From contig NZ_JAFFZE010000022.1 of assembly GCF_025165815.1 (NCBI RefSeq), positions 1-64,000 of the forward strand: a stretch of DNA of 64,000 nucleotides, given 5' to 3'. A model generated the notes under the pieces. That model did not search any database. It was not told the DNA's origin and was given only the letters and a program-made list of their open reading frames with translations. The stretch is from Actinophytocola gossypii. GTDB lineage: Bacteria > Actinomycetota > Actinomycetes > Mycobacteriales > Pseudonocardiaceae. Positions 42,011 through 51,009 of this stretch are shown one piece after another. Numbering within the stretch: position 1 is the stretch's first letter; each line of letters opens with the position of its first letter. The translations under genes were made by a program, and so were the position numbers.

Positions 42011-44410
42011 TCACGGCGGCCCACGGGTCGGGCCGCGAGCCACCGCCCGCGGGCCGTTCTCGCCCGGGACGATCGCCGCGTCACCGCCGGTGTCGGTGCG
42101 GACCACCAGAGCCCCGGTCCGGTCGATCGCCCGGAGCGTGGTCGGGCTCGGGTGCCCGTACCGGTTGTCGGCACCGACACTGACCACCGCGATCCGGGCC
42201 CGGACCGCCGTGAACAGCTCGGGTGTGGTGTACCGGCTGCCGTGGTGCGGCACCTTGACGACGTCAGCGGTCAGGTCGGCCCGGGAGTCGAGCAGACCGG
42301 CCTGCGCCGACAGCTCCACGTCGCCGCTGAGCAGCACCTTTCCCGCCGGCGTCGCCGCACGCAGCACCAGCGACGCGTTGTTGATCTCCGTGCCCTCGGC
42401 TTCCGCCGGAAGCATCACCTCCTTCGCTGTCGGGGCCAGCACCTCGATCACCAGCCCCGGCCACTCGAGCCGGTGTCCGGCGTCGAGCTGGACGATCGGC
42501 ACACCAACCTCGGCCGCCGCGTCTCGAACCTCCTCCCATGCCCAGTCCGGTTCCCTGCCCGGACCGACCGCGACCGCACCGACCGTCCGCTCGCCGAGGA
42601 CCGCGTCCAGCCCACCGACGTGATCGGCGTGCAGGTGGCTCAGCACCACCAGCGGCACCCGGGACACGTCCAGCCGGTCCAGGCACCCGGCCAGTAGCCC
42701 CGGTTCCGGCCCGGTGTCCACGACCACCGCCCGACCGGCCTCGGCGGTGGCGAGCACGAGCGCGTCACCCTGCCCCACGTCGCACGCGACCATCGCCCAC
42801 CCCGGCGGCGGCCAACCGGGCGCGACCACCCGGATCGGGACGACCACCACCAACAGACCGGTGAGTGCCGCGCCCACCAGCACCCGCAGGTGCCGGCGAC
42901 GCAGTGCCGCGACCAGCAGCGACACACACGCCACCAGCAGCAGCCCGCCCCACCAGCCGGACGGCCAGGCGATCGTCGCACCGGGCACCCGTGACGCGTG
43001 CCGGGCGACCAGGATCAGCCAGTCGACCTCCGGCCCCGCGAGGCGGACCAGAAGCTCGGCCGGCCACGACGACACCGGGGCGACGAGCGCCGCCAGCACG
43101 CCGAGGACCGTGGCCACCGGGACCACCGGCGCGGCCAGCAGGTTCGCCAGCACCGCGACCAGGCTGACCTCGCCCGCCATCCCAGCCACCACGGGCGCGG
43201 TGACCAGGTGCGCCGCCGCCGGCACCGCGAGCGCCTCGGCGAGGCCACGCGGCACACCACGGTGCGCCAGCCGCTCCGCCCATCGCGGCGCGAGCAGCAC
43301 CAGCCCGGCCGTGGCCAGCACCGACAACGCGAACCCGAAGCTCACCGCCATGGCCGGGTCCCACAGCACGAGCACGATCACCGCGGTACCCAGCGCGGGC
43401 AATGCGGCACGCTCCCGTCCCATCGCCAGCGCCAGCAGCCCGACCGCGCCCATGACACCCGCACGCAGGACGCTCGGCTCCGACCCGGCCAGCACCACGA
43501 AGCCGACCAGCGCGAGGGCGGCGCCGGCGGCCGCCGACCGTGGTCCCATGCGCAGCGCACGAAGGAGGAACAACACCGCCACGCACACGATCGCCAGGTT
43601 CGCCCCGCTGACGGCCACCAGGTGTGCGAGCCCGGCCGCCGTGAACTCCTCCTCGACCTGCCGGGACAGCCCATCGGTGTCCCCGACGACCAGCCCGGGT
43701 AACAGCCCCGCCGGTTCGGGATCGAGCACCGACGCGGCGTCCCGCAGCCCGCCCCGAAGCTCCTGCGCACCACGCTGCCAGGCGGCCGCCTCGCTCACGT
43801 CGTCCGGCGGTCCCCGGACGCGCAGCACGGCGACGGTCAACTCGCCCGAGCGGGCGGGCGCGAGCCCGGCGGTGGTGGTGGCGTCCTGCCCGGGCAGCAG
43901 CCTCGACCAGCCGTCCACGGGGGCGACCAGTACCACCCGGCCGGTCGAGGCGACGGCCTTGCCGTCGATCACGGCAGCGCGGATCCGCGCGGGCACGACA
44001 ACCGCCCGGACACCGCCCTGTTGACCACCGAAGCCGGCGGAGAACAGCGGCCGCGGCCGCCCGGTGATCGTCACCCGGAACTGGCCCTCGCCGCCGGCCC
44101 GCGCGTGGGCACGGAGCGGATCCTGTTCGGCCTCGCGGAGGCGTCCCGTGGTGGCGACGGCCATCAACAGCCCGCAGACCAGCAGCGACCAGCCCAGGCC
44201 GACCCTGAACCATCGCACCGCCGGTGCCCGGCCGCGAGCGGCCAGCACGATGCCGATCCCGGCGCCCACCGCCGCGACGGCGCCGACCACGACCCACCAC
44301 CAGCCGAGCAGTAGTCCGAGCATCGTGGCGAGCCAGACCGCGAGCGCCGCGGGTGCCAGCCTCCAGTCCGGTGCGGTGGCCGGATCCGCCCAGATGCGCC
44401 GGAGGCTCAT
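42011..44410 (-). CDS. comEC: ComEC/Rec2 DNA-uptake channel protein
   Basis: A 799-residue membrane protein. N-terminal helices (residues 15-65) and an OB-like domain, then the central Competence domain (about 245-500; VEEEFTAAGLAHLVAVSGANLAI), and a C-terminal metallo-beta-lactamase domain (about 545-790) with LSHLHADHVGGLD and a later VPHHGS. It imports single-stranded DNA; the MBL part may degrade the second strand. ATG 44410 overlaps the comEA stop (ATGA); the frame stays open upstream, but that part is antisense shadow of comEA. Confidence 0.95.
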   Translation of the reverse strand: MSLRRIWADPATAPDWRLAPAALAVWLATMLGLLLGWWWVVVGAVAAVGAGIGIVLAARGRAPAVRWFRVGLGWSLLVCGLLMAVATTGRLREAEQDPLRAHARAGGEGQFRVTITGRPRPLFSAGFGGQQGGVRAVVVPARIRAAVIDGKAVASTGRVVLVAPVDGWSRLLPGQDATTTAGLAPARSGELTVAVLRVRGPPDDVSEAAAWQRGAQELRGGLRDAASVLDPEPAGLLPGLVVGDTDGLSRQVEEEFTAAGLAHLVAVSGANLAIVCVAVLFLLRALRMGPRSAAAGAALALVGFVVLAGSEPSVLRAGVMGAVGLLALAMGRERAALPALGTAVIVLVLWDPAMAVSFGFALSVLATAGLVLLAPRWAERLAHRGVPRGLAEALAVPAAAHLVTAPVVAGMAGEVSLVAVLANLLAAPVVPVATVLGVLAALVAPVSSWPAELLVRLAGPEVDWLILVARHASRVPGATIAWPSGWWGGLLLVACVSLLVAALRRRHLRVLVGAALTGLLVVVVPIRVVAPGWPPPGWAMVACDVGQGDALVLATAEAGRAVVVDTGPEPGLLAGCLDRLDVSRVPLVVLSHLHADHVGGLDAVLGERTVGAVAVGPGREPDWAWEEVRDAAAEVGVPIVQLDAGHRLEWPGLVIEVLAPTAKEVMLPAEAEGTEINNASLVLRAATPAGKVLLSGDVELSAQAGLLDSRADLTADVVKVPHHGSRYTTPELFTAVRARIAVVSVGADNRYGHPSPTTLRAIDRTGALVVRTDTGGDAAIVPGENGPRAVARGPTRGPP

Positions 44411-45345
44411 CGCGCCACCACCAGCTCCTTGAGCCGGTCGAACCGGGTCGGACCGATGCCGTCGACCTCGCGCAACTGCTCGACCGAGGCGAACCGGCCG
44501 TGCTCGGTGCGCCAGTCCACGATCCGCTGCGCGGTGACCGGCCCCACCCCGGGCAGGGTGTCGAGCACGGCCAGGGTCGCCGTGTTGAGGTCGACGCGCG
44601 TACCGCCGGGCTGGCCGGTGCCGGGGGCGGCGGCGGGCTCCTGCGCGCCCGGCGGCACCGGGATCCCGACGTAGATCTGCTCGCCGTCGGTGAGGCGCCG
44701 GGCAAGGTTGAGGCTGCCCAGTTTGGCGCCTGGCGCCGTGCCGCCCGCCGCGTCCAGCGCGTCGGCCACCCGCGCGCCGCCGGGCAGCGTGACCAGGCCG
44801 GGGGACGCAACCCGCCCCACGACACTGATCACGATCGAGCCGCCCGGTGACGTGCTGGTGGTGGGTTCGCGCACCTGGCTGACCGCGGCGGCCGGCAGCG
44901 GGGGCGGCACCTCCGGTTGCTCGTGGGCCGTGGATAGCGTCAACCCGACCGCGACCGCGATGCCGAGCAGCGCGGCGCCCGCCGCGAGCACGGCGAGCCG
45001 CCGGCGCGGCGGATCGGCGGCCCGGTCGGGCAGCCAGCGTTCGCACAGGCGAGTGGCGACCCGGCGCCACCACGGATCGGCCGCCGGTACCCCGGTGGTC
45101 GACTTGTCGTGACCTCGTGGATCGGGCCGCGTGGCGACATCGTCCGGCGACCGAGCGGCGGCCGGAGGCGTCGGATCGGGGGCAGGAGGGTCGGGTGGCC
45201 ACGCTGTTGGTTCGGGCGGGAAAGGTGAGTCGTCGAGCCACGGTCGACCGGGTGGCCGCTCATGGTGCGGCCGGTCGACGAGGTGGTCGAGGCGGTTGCT
45301 GGGACGGAGGGGTCGGCGTTCGCGCCGGGCGGTCGTTTCGATCAC
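44407..45345 (-). CDS. comEA: ComEA DNA-binding competence protein
   Basis: A 312-residue protein. Residues 1-110 are Pro-rich and disordered; 117-140 is a membrane helix (LAVLAAGAALLGIAVAVGL); 170-222 an SLBB domain (ISVVGRVASPGLVTLPGG); 246-312 two helix-hairpin-helix motifs (TRVDLNTATLAVLDTLPGVG, then VDGIGPTRFDRLKE). It binds incoming double-stranded DNA outside the membrane and passes it to ComEC. ATG 45345 is the first in frame. Two DnaA boxes lie in its promoter region. Confidence 0.93.
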   Translation of the reverse strand: MIETTARRERRPLRPSNRLDHLVDRPHHERPPGRPWLDDSPFPPEPTAWPPDPPAPDPTPPAAARSPDDVATRPDPRGHDKSTTGVPAADPWWRRVATRLCERWLPDRAADPPRRRLAVLAAGAALLGIAVAVGLTLSTAHEQPEVPPPLPAAAVSQVREPTTSTSPGGSIVISVVGRVASPGLVTLPGGARVADALDAAGGTAPGAKLGSLNLARRLTDGEQIYVGIPVPPGAQEPAAAPGTGQPGGTRVDLNTATLAVLDTLPGVGPVTAQRIVDWRTEHGRFASVEQLREVDGIGPTRFDRLKELVVAR

Positions 45346-45397
45346 GCCTTCGACGCTAGGCCGGAACGGGCGCGGGCCGGGGCGATCGGCGTCGCAC

Positions 45398-45425
45398 TGT
45401 GGACAACCGCGGTGGTTGTGGATAA
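45398..45425. promoter_or_regulatory. Pair of DnaA boxes upstream of comEA
   Basis: TGTGGACAA (45398-45406) and TGTGGATAA (45417-45425) are the reverse complements of TTGTCCACA, the actinobacterial DnaA box, and TTATCCACA, the classical one. Both are perfect and point the same way, 19 bp start to start, 50-80 bp upstream of comEA. Confidence 0.75.
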
Positions 45426-45486
45426 CCGGGTCGTTCGGGTGGTCAGAGCGAGGGAATCGTCGGTGCCGTGTGCGAGGCTGGACGGT

Positions 45487-46344
45487 TCACCGTTCGATCG
45501 GGCAGAGCACGACTCCGAGCATGCCGGGCCCGGTGTGCGCACCGATCGCCGCGCCCAGCTCGGACACCACACAGCCCGGCGACGGAGAGATCCGCTCGTC
45601 GAGCCGGGTCGCGAGTTCCACCGCCCGGTCGTGCGCGGCGAGGTGGTGCACGGCGACGTCGACGCCCTGTGCGCCCGTCGCCCGCGCGGCCTCTTCGGCC
45701 AGGTCCACCAGGCGCAACATGGCTCGATGGGTCGTCCGCACCTTCTCCAGCGGTTCGATCCGTCCGTCCACCACGTGCAGCACCGGTCGAACCGCGAGCG
45801 CCGTGCCAAGGAACGCCGACGCCGCCCCGATCCGCCCGCCCCGCCGGAGGTACTCGAGCGTCTCCACCACGAAGAACGTCCTGGTCCGCGCCGCCGCGGC
45901 GACCGCGGTGTCCTCCACCTCAGCCGCGTCGGCGCCGGCCACCGCGACCGCTGCCGCCCGCAGCACGGCGAACCCGAGCCCCATCACCGTCGTCCGCGAG
46001 TCCACCACTCGAACCCGGTCCTCGCCGACTTCCTTCGCCGCCAGCCTGGCCGACTCCCACGTGCCGGAGAGTTCCCTGGACAGGTGCACCGAGACGACCG
46101 CGTCGGCACCGGTGTCGAGCAACCGCCGATAGGTGCCGACGAACTCCTCCGGGTTGGGCCGCGACGTCGTGACCACGCGACGGCCGACCAACGCCTCCGC
46201 CACCGCGCCCGGGCCGATGTCCACCCCGTCCAACCCGGACTCGTCGTCGATCAACACGTGCAGTGGCACCACGTGCACCGCGTGTCGCGCCGCGAAACCG
46301 TCCGGCAGGTACGCGCTGGAGTCGGTGACCACGGCGACAGGCAC
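45487..46344 (-). CDS. DegV family fatty-acid-binding protein
   Basis: A 285-residue protein of the DegV/FakB fold. Diagnostic are the start VAVVTDSSAYLPDG, the fatty-acid contact segment HLSRELSGTWESARLAA and LEYLRRGGRIGAASAFLGT, and the C-terminal GAAIGAHTGPGMLGV. It binds a fatty acid for transfer to a kinase or enzyme. It is next to octT, as in mycobacteria, which suggests lipid handling for methylglucose lipopolysaccharide synthesis; this is inference. ATG 46344 is 6 bp after octT's stop. Confidence 0.93.
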   Translation of the reverse strand: MPVAVVTDSSAYLPDGFAARHAVHVVPLHVLIDDESGLDGVDIGPGAVAEALVGRRVVTTSRPNPEEFVGTYRRLLDTGADAVVSVHLSRELSGTWESARLAAKEVGEDRVRVVDSRTTVMGLGFAVLRAAAVAVAGADAAEVEDTAVAAAARTRTFFVVETLEYLRRGGRIGAASAFLGTALAVRPVLHVVDGRIEPLEKVRTTHRAMLRLVDLAEEAARATGAQGVDVAVHHLAAHDRAVELATRLDERISPSPGCVVSELGAAIGAHTGPGMLGVVLCPIER

Positions 46345-46350
46345 GGTCGG

Positions 46351-47091
46351 TCAGCCTACGTGGTGCTCGTCCGTCTTCCGTGCAACCAGCGGCGCCACGA
46401 GGTCGGCCAGCGCGGCGCCGACCCTGGCGTGTCCCTCCCAGCCCCAGTGCATGCCGTCCGGGTTTCCGCGCCCGCTCAGCACGTGCTCGCCGGTCAGGTC
46501 GGCGAGGTCGAGCAGGGGCACTCCGGCCCGCGCGCCCCACGCGCGGATCGCCGGGACGGCACTCAGCCGACCGGTGTGTACCAGCCCGTAGGACGCCGCA
46601 CGGTGCACGGGCGGCAGCACCCCGACCGCCGGGAGATCCGGACGCAGCGCGCGGATCGAGCCGAGGATGCGGTCCAGGTAGTGGACGGTCAGCGCGGGCG
46701 GCAACGCCACCGGCCGCCCCCTGGTCACCCTGGCCAGCCACGGCTGGGCGGCCAGATAGCGGGCGCGAACGAACCGGCGCAGCGCGTCCGGCCGCAGGTA
46801 GCGCAGGCCTTCGCGCAGGTAGGTGGGCAGTGGTGAGGGCAGGGTGTCCATACTGCCCACGCCCAGGACCAGCACGTCGGCTGTGGGCAGCAGCGCCCAG
46901 ATCCGCGGGTCGCCGGCGAGCGCCCAGAACGCGTCGCGCGAGGTCCAGCCCTGTCCGGCGAACAGTTCGGTGCGGCCGCCGATCGCCGCCGCGGCCAGAT
47001 TGGGCCACAGCCGCTCGTCGTCCGCGGGATACGGTCCGTCGGGACCATGGAAACTGAGCGAGTCCCCGAAGGTCAACAGGGTCGGAGCCAT
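46351..47091 (-). CDS. octT: SGNH-fold acyltransferase, OctT (diglucosylglycerate octanoyltransferase) type
   Basis: A 246-residue SGNH hydrolase-like protein. Block I is LTFGDSLSFHG (nucleophile Ser residue 11), block III-type GVGSMDTL, and block V DGMHWGWEGHARVG with the Asp-x-x-His pair. In mycobacteria the orthologue next to gpgP (Rv2418c, from memory) transfers octanoate to diglucosylglycerate in MGLP synthesis. Same order here: octT-gpgP-rsfS-nadD. ATG 47091 is 10 bp after the gpgP stop. Confidence 0.85.
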   Translation of the reverse strand: MAPTLLTFGDSLSFHGPDGPYPADDERLWPNLAAAAIGGRTELFAGQGWTSRDAFWALAGDPRIWALLPTADVLVLGVGSMDTLPSPLPTYLREGLRYLRPDALRRFVRARYLAAQPWLARVTRGRPVALPPALTVHYLDRILGSIRALRPDLPAVGVLPPVHRAASYGLVHTGRLSAVPAIRAWGARAGVPLLDLADLTGEHVLSGRGNPDGMHWGWEGHARVGAALADLVAPLVARKTDEHHVG

Positions 47092-47101
47092 GGTCGGGGA
47101 C

Positions 47102-47716
47102 TCAGCCGGTGATCCCGGCGTTGTAGACGCGTAGCCGCCAGGCCAGGCCGCTCGTGCCGCGCCGGGCCAGCACGGTCCAGTGGCAGTTGCCGATCCCGCC
47201 GAGCTTGGCCCACGCCGCGACCGGCAGCTCCAGCAGGTGCCCGACGAGCGCGGTGATCAGGCCGCCGTGCGCGCACAGGATCGCGGTGTCCTCGGTCGAC
47301 TCGTCCAGGTCGGCGACCACTTCCGCGGCCCGGGCGGCGACCTCGACCCGAGCCTCGCCGCCGGGCGGGGTCCAGGTCGGGTCCGTCTGCCAGACCTGGC
47401 GCGAGCCCGGCCACTGCTCGTCGACCTCGGCGCTGGTCATGCCCTGCCAGAGGCCCAGGTTGGTCTCCCGCAGCCGCTTGTCCACGCGCGAGGGCACGCC
47501 GGTGGCGTCGGTGAACGTCGCCGCCGTGTCCATCGCGCGGCGCAGGTCGGAGGTCACCACGATGTCCGGGGAGAACCGGGCCAGTGCCGGCACCGCGAAG
47601 CGCGCCTGGTTGCGCCCCACCTCGGTGAGCCGCGAGTCCAGGTGTCCCTGCCATCGGCCGGTCGCGTTGTAGTCGGTCTCGCCATGCCGCCACATCACGA
47701 GCCGGCTCAGGGTCAC
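47102..47716 (-). CDS. gpgP: Glucosyl-3-phosphoglycerate phosphatase-like histidine phosphatase
   Basis: A 204-residue phosphoglycerate-mutase-like phosphatase. The phospho-acceptor histidine is in MWRHGETDYNATGRWQGHLD (residue 11), and the second catalytic His in LCAHGGLIT. In mycobacteria the orthologue at this locus removes phosphate from glucosyl-3-phosphoglycerate, an early MGLP precursor. The GTG start overlaps the rsfS stop (GTGA). Without experimental data another phosphatase role is possible. Confidence 0.85.
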   Translation of the reverse strand: MTLSRLVMWRHGETDYNATGRWQGHLDSRLTEVGRNQARFAVPALARFSPDIVVTSDLRRAMDTAATFTDATGVPSRVDKRLRETNLGLWQGMTSAEVDEQWPGSRQVWQTDPTWTPPGGEARVEVAARAAEVVADLDESTEDTAILCAHGGLITALVGHLLELPVAAWAKLGGIGNCHWTVLARRGTSGLAWRLRVYNAGITG

Positions 47717-48114
47717 GTCGGACCGCCCTCGTCGCCGTCCGCGTCGACCAGCGCCGGGTCCGGGTCGAACTCGATCCGCGGGCAGTCCTTCCACAGCCGT
47801 TCCAGGCCGTAGAACGCCCGTTCCTCCGCGTGCTGGACGTGCACGACGACGTCCACGAAGTCCAGCAACACCCAGCGGCCCTCGCGGGCGCCCTCGCGGC
47901 GGATCGGTTTCGTGCCGGTGGCGCGCATCTTCTCCTCGACGTTGTCGACGATCGCGCCGACCTGCCGTTCGTTCGGCGCGGACGCGATCACGAAACAGTC
48001 GGTGATGACCAGTTGCTCGGAGACATCGAGCACGATCACGTCGCTGGCCTTCTTGTCGGCGGCGGCGTTGGCCGCGACCAGTGCCAACTCGCGTGCGTCG
48101 TGCGTAGCGGCCAC
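47713..48114 (-). CDS. rsfS: Ribosome silencing factor
   Basis: A 133-residue protein binding L14 to block subunit joining when nutrients are scarce. Diagnostic are DVIVLDVSEQLVITDCFVIA, PNERQVGAIVDNVEEKM and WVLLDFVDVVVHVQ. The C-terminus is acidic and longer than average by about 15 residues. It is in an operon with nadD (66-bp gap) and gpgP (overlap). Confidence 0.96.
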   Translation of the reverse strand: MAATHDARELALVAANAAADKKASDVIVLDVSEQLVITDCFVIASAPNERQVGAIVDNVEEKMRATGTKPIRREGAREGRWVLLDFVDVVVHVQHAEERAFYGLERLWKDCPRIEFDPDPALVDADGDEGGPT

Positions 48115-48180
48115 GTCACTCCTCTGTCGTCGAACCCGGGCTCCTCGTGAACCCTACGAGAGTACCCGTGCCGCACGCGA

Positions 48181-48777
48181 TCACGGTGTCCCGTCCCGGT
48201 ACAGGTCTCGCTTCGAGATGTACTGAACGACCCCGTCGGGCACCAGGTACCAGACGGGCTGGCCGGCGGCGACCCTGGCGCGGCAGTCGGTCGACGAGAT
48301 CGCCATGGCGGGAACGTCGACCAGGCTCACCGATCCGCTCGGCAGGTGCTCGTCGGCGAGCTGGTAGCCGGGCCGGGTCACGCCGACGAAGTGGGCCAGC
48401 GCGAACAGCTCCTCGGCCTGGCGCCAGGACAGGATCTGTTCGAGCGCGTCCGCGCCGGTGATGAAGAACAGGTGCGCGTCGGGGTGCGATGCGTGCAGGT
48501 CGCGCAGCGTGTCGATGGTGTAGGTGGTGCAGCCGCGGTCGATGTCGACCCTGCTCACCGAGAACCGGGGATTGGACGCGGTGGCGACCACGGTCATCAG
48601 GTACCTGTCCTCGGCCGCGCTGACCTGGCGGTGGCTCTTCTGCCACGGCTGCCCGGTCGGCACGAAGATCACCTCGTCCAGGTCGAACCTGACCTGGACC
48701 TCGCTCGCCGCCACGAGGTGTCCGTGATGGATGGGATCGAACGTGCCGCCCATGATCCCGATTCTCCGACCTGCCAT
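48181..48777 (-). CDS. nadD: Nicotinate-nucleotide adenylyltransferase
   Basis: A 198-residue NAD biosynthesis enzyme joining ATP to nicotinate mononucleotide. The nucleotide-binding [12 protein letters not shown] (residues 10-21) and the C-terminal [13 protein letters not shown] (ISSTxxR signature) are complete. ATG 48777 is the canonical start. First gene of the nadD-rsfS-gpgP-octT-degV unit; it is divergent from recQ. Confidence 0.96.
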   Translation of the reverse strand: MAGRRIGIMGGTFDPIHHGHLVAASEVQVRFDLDEVIFVPTGQPWQKSHRQVSAAEDRYLMTVVATASNPRFSVSRVDIDRGCTTYTIDTLRDLHASHPDAHLFFITGADALEQILSWRQAEELFALAHFVGVTRPGYQLADEHLPSGSVSLVDVPAMAISSTDCRARVAAGQPVWYLVPDGVVQYISKRDLYRDGTP

Positions 48778-48833
48778 GGGCGCTGAGCCTACCGCCGGAC
48801 AGGCCGCTGACCTGGGAACCGATCGAACTTTTC

Positions 48834-48854
48834 GTGCGAATGGTCCATTCGCAC
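48834..48854. promoter_or_regulatory. Perfect palindrome between nadD and recQ
   Basis: GTGCGAATGG and CCATTCGCAC flank a single T: a perfect 10-bp inverted repeat 17 bp upstream of the recQ promoter. It could be a regulator site for either gene. It does not match the LexA box (CGAAC-N4-GTTCG). Confidence 0.5.
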
Positions 48855-48870
48855 GGTCGCCCCCTGGCCG

Positions 48871-48893
48871 TTGTCGGTGTCATGCGCCAGTGT
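48871..48893 (+). promoter_or_regulatory. PafBC-type (RecA-NDp-like) DNA-damage promoter of recQ
   Basis: TTGTCGGTG at 48871-48879, an 8-base spacer and CAGTGT at 48888-48893 match the mycobacterial LexA-independent damage promoter TTGTCRGTG-N8-TANNNT except for the first base of the -10. The expected start is 48900-48901, the first base of the recQ GTG, so the mRNA would be leaderless. Confidence 0.75.
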
Positions 48894-48900
48894 GGAGGGC

Positions 48901-51009
48901 GTGGATCAGCAAGCCCTCCGAACCTCAGCCGAACACCGCCTCCGCGCCCTCGCCGGCGACGAGGCGTCCCTCCGCGACGACCAGTGGACCGCCATCGAGG
49001 CGCTGGTCGTCGACCGCGCGCGTGCCCTCGTGGTGCAGCGCACGGGGTGGGGCAAGTCCGCCGTCTACTTCGTGGCGACCGCGCTGTTACGCGAACTCGG
49101 CCGGGGCCCGACGGTGATCGTCTCGCCGCTGCTCGCGTTGATGCGCAACCAGATCGAGGCGGCGGGTCGGGCCGGGGTCCGGGCGGCCACGATCAACTCG
49201 GCCAACCTCGACCAGTGGCACGAGGTGCAGGACGATGTCCTGGCCGGGCGGATCGACGTGTTACTGGTCAGCCCGGAACGGCTCAACAACCCGGAGTTCC
49301 GCGACACGGTCCTGCCGGAACTGACCGCGAGCGCAGGGATGCTCGTGGTCGACGAGGCGCACTGCATCTCCGACTGGGGTCACGACTTCCGACCCGACTA
49401 CCGGCGGCTGCGCAGCCTGCTCGGCACCCTGCCGGCCGGGGTGCCCGTGCTCGCGACCACGGCCACCGCGAACGACCGGGTGGTCCGCGACGTCACCGAG
49501 CAACTCGGACTCGGTGGTCGGGACACGGTGGTGCTGCGTGGCGAGCTCGACCGGGAGAGCCTGCACCTTGGCGTGCTGCGGCTGCCGACAGCGCAGGCCA
49601 GGTTCGCCTGGCTGGCGGAGCATCTCGACGAGTTGCCCGGCTCGGGGATCATCTACACGCTGACGGTGGCCGCGGCACACGAGGTGTCGTCGTTCCTGCG
49701 CGACCGCGGGTACTCGGTGGACGCGTACTCGGGCAGGACCGATCCGGCCGAGCGGGAACGCGTCGAGCAGGACCTGCTGGGCAACCGGATCAAGGCGGTG
49801 GCCGCGACGTCGGCCCTGGGGATGGGTTTCGACAAGCCGGACCTCGGCTTCGTGATCCATCTGGGAGCGCCGTCCTCTCCGATCGCGTACTACCAGCAGA
49901 TCGGTCGCGCGGGTCGCGGCGTGCGCCGGGCCGAGGTGTTACTCCTGCCGGGCACCGAGGACCAGGACATCTGGGCGTACTTCGCCTCGCTGGCCTTCCC
50001 GGCCGAACGGGTGGTCCGGCGCGTGCTGGACGTACTGGCCGAAGCGGATCGTCCACTGTCCACGGCGGCGATCGAGCCCTCGTGCGACCTGTCCCGCAGT
50101 CGGCTGGACATGGTGCTGAAGGTGCTGGACGTGGACGGTGCGGTCCAACGGGTCAAGGGCGGCTGGATCGCCACCGGCCAGGGCTGGGACTACGACGCGG
50201 ATCGGTACCAGGGCATCGCCGGCGCGAGGAAGTCCGAACAACAGGCCATGCGCGAGTACCAGCGGACGGACCAGTGCCGGATGGAGTACCTGCTCCGCCA
50301 ACTCGACGCGCCGAACGTGGCGGCGTGTGGTCGGTGCGACAACTGTGCCGGAGCGCGATGGAGCGCGGAGGTCTCGGAGGCGCATGTCGTCGCCGCCCAA
50401 CGGCTCTTGCATCGGCCGGGCGTGGAGATCGGCGAACGTCGCATGTGGCCGAGCGGTATGGCCGCGCTCGACGTTCCGTTGTCCGGAAAGGTCGGTGCCG
50501 GTGAGCGCGCGGAGCCGGGCCGCGCACTCGGGCGGCTCACCGACATCGGCTGGGGCAACCGTTTGCGCGAGCTGTTCGCACCGGGCGTCGAGCACGCCGA
50601 CGGGCCGGTCCCCGACGACCTGGTCGATGGCTGTGTGCGGGTGCTGGCGTCGTGGGAGTGGGCGGAGCGTCCGGTCGGCGTGGTGACGGTGGGATCGACC
50701 AGCAGACCGAAGCTGGTGGCGAGCTTGGGCGAGCGGATCTCCTCGATCGGCCGGCTGCCCCTGCTGGGCGGGATCGACGTCCGACCGGCGGGTGAGCGAC
50801 AAGCGAACAGTGCACGCCGGTTGGCACAGGTGTGGCGGTCACTTCGGATCAGTCCCGAACTGGCCGACCGCTTATCCGGTGTGGACGGTCCGGTGCTGCT
50901 CGTCGACGACCGGGTGGACACGGGCTGGACCATGACCGTGGCGGCCAGGTTGGTGCGCGAGGCCGGCGCACCAGCGGTCCTGCCGTTCGCTCTCGCCACC
51001 ACGACCTGA
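48901..51009 (+). CDS. RecQ-family helicase fused to a phosphoribosyltransferase-like domain
   Basis: A 702-residue protein. Helicase motifs: RTGWGKSAV (Walker A, 47-55), [21 protein letters not shown], and [11 protein letters not shown] with [11 protein letters not shown] (motif VI). A zinc-binding part has CGRCDNC. The C-terminal third ends with [15 protein letters not shown] (from 665), the PRPP-binding motif of phosphoribosyltransferases. It unwinds 3'-5'; the added domain may sense or use PRPP/nucleotides. GTG 48901 is preferred over TTG 48871, because the latter lies in the -35 of the damage promoter. Standalone gene. Confidence 0.9.
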   Translation: MDQQALRTSAEHRLRALAGDEASLRDDQWTAIEALVVDRARALVVQRTGWGKSAVYFVATALLRELGRGPTVIVSPLLALMRNQIEAAGRAGVRAATINSANLDQWHEVQDDVLAGRIDVLLVSPERLNNPEFRDTVLPELTASAGMLVVDEAHCISDWGHDFRPDYRRLRSLLGTLPAGVPVLATTATANDRVVRDVTEQLGLGGRDTVVLRGELDRESLHLGVLRLPTAQARFAWLAEHLDELPGSGIIYTLTVAAAHEVSSFLRDRGYSVDAYSGRTDPAERERVEQDLLGNRIKAVAATSALGMGFDKPDLGFVIHLGAPSSPIAYYQQIGRAGRGVRRAEVLLLPGTEDQDIWAYFASLAFPAERVVRRVLDVLAEADRPLSTAAIEPSCDLSRSRLDMVLKVLDVDGAVQRVKGGWIATGQGWDYDADRYQGIAGARKSEQQAMREYQRTDQCRMEYLLRQLDAPNVAACGRCDNCAGARWSAEVSEAHVVAAQRLLHRPGVEIGERRMWPSGMAALDVPLSGKVGAGERAEPGRALGRLTDIGWGNRLRELFAPGVEHADGPVPDDLVDGCVRVLASWEWAERPVGVVTVGSTSRPKLVASLGERISSIGRLPLLGGIDVRPAGERQANSARRLAQVWRSLRISPELADRLSGVDGPVLLVDDRVDTGWTMTVAARLVREAGAPAVLPFALATTT

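Noticed and set aside
44411-45241. N-terminal extension of ComEC (the frame is open for another 277 codons).
   Set aside because: The extension is a shadow of comEA in another frame; ATG 44410 with the ATGA overlap gives the normal ComEC start.
45262-46836. 524-codon plus-strand frame antisense to degV and octT.
   Set aside because: Antisense shadow with Arg/His/Pro-rich translation; degV and octT on the minus strand have full family motifs.
48834-48854. LexA (SOS) box upstream of recQ.
   Set aside because: The palindrome has CGAAT/ATTCG with a five-base centre, not CGAAC-N4-GTTCG. The PafBC-type promoter explains damage control better.
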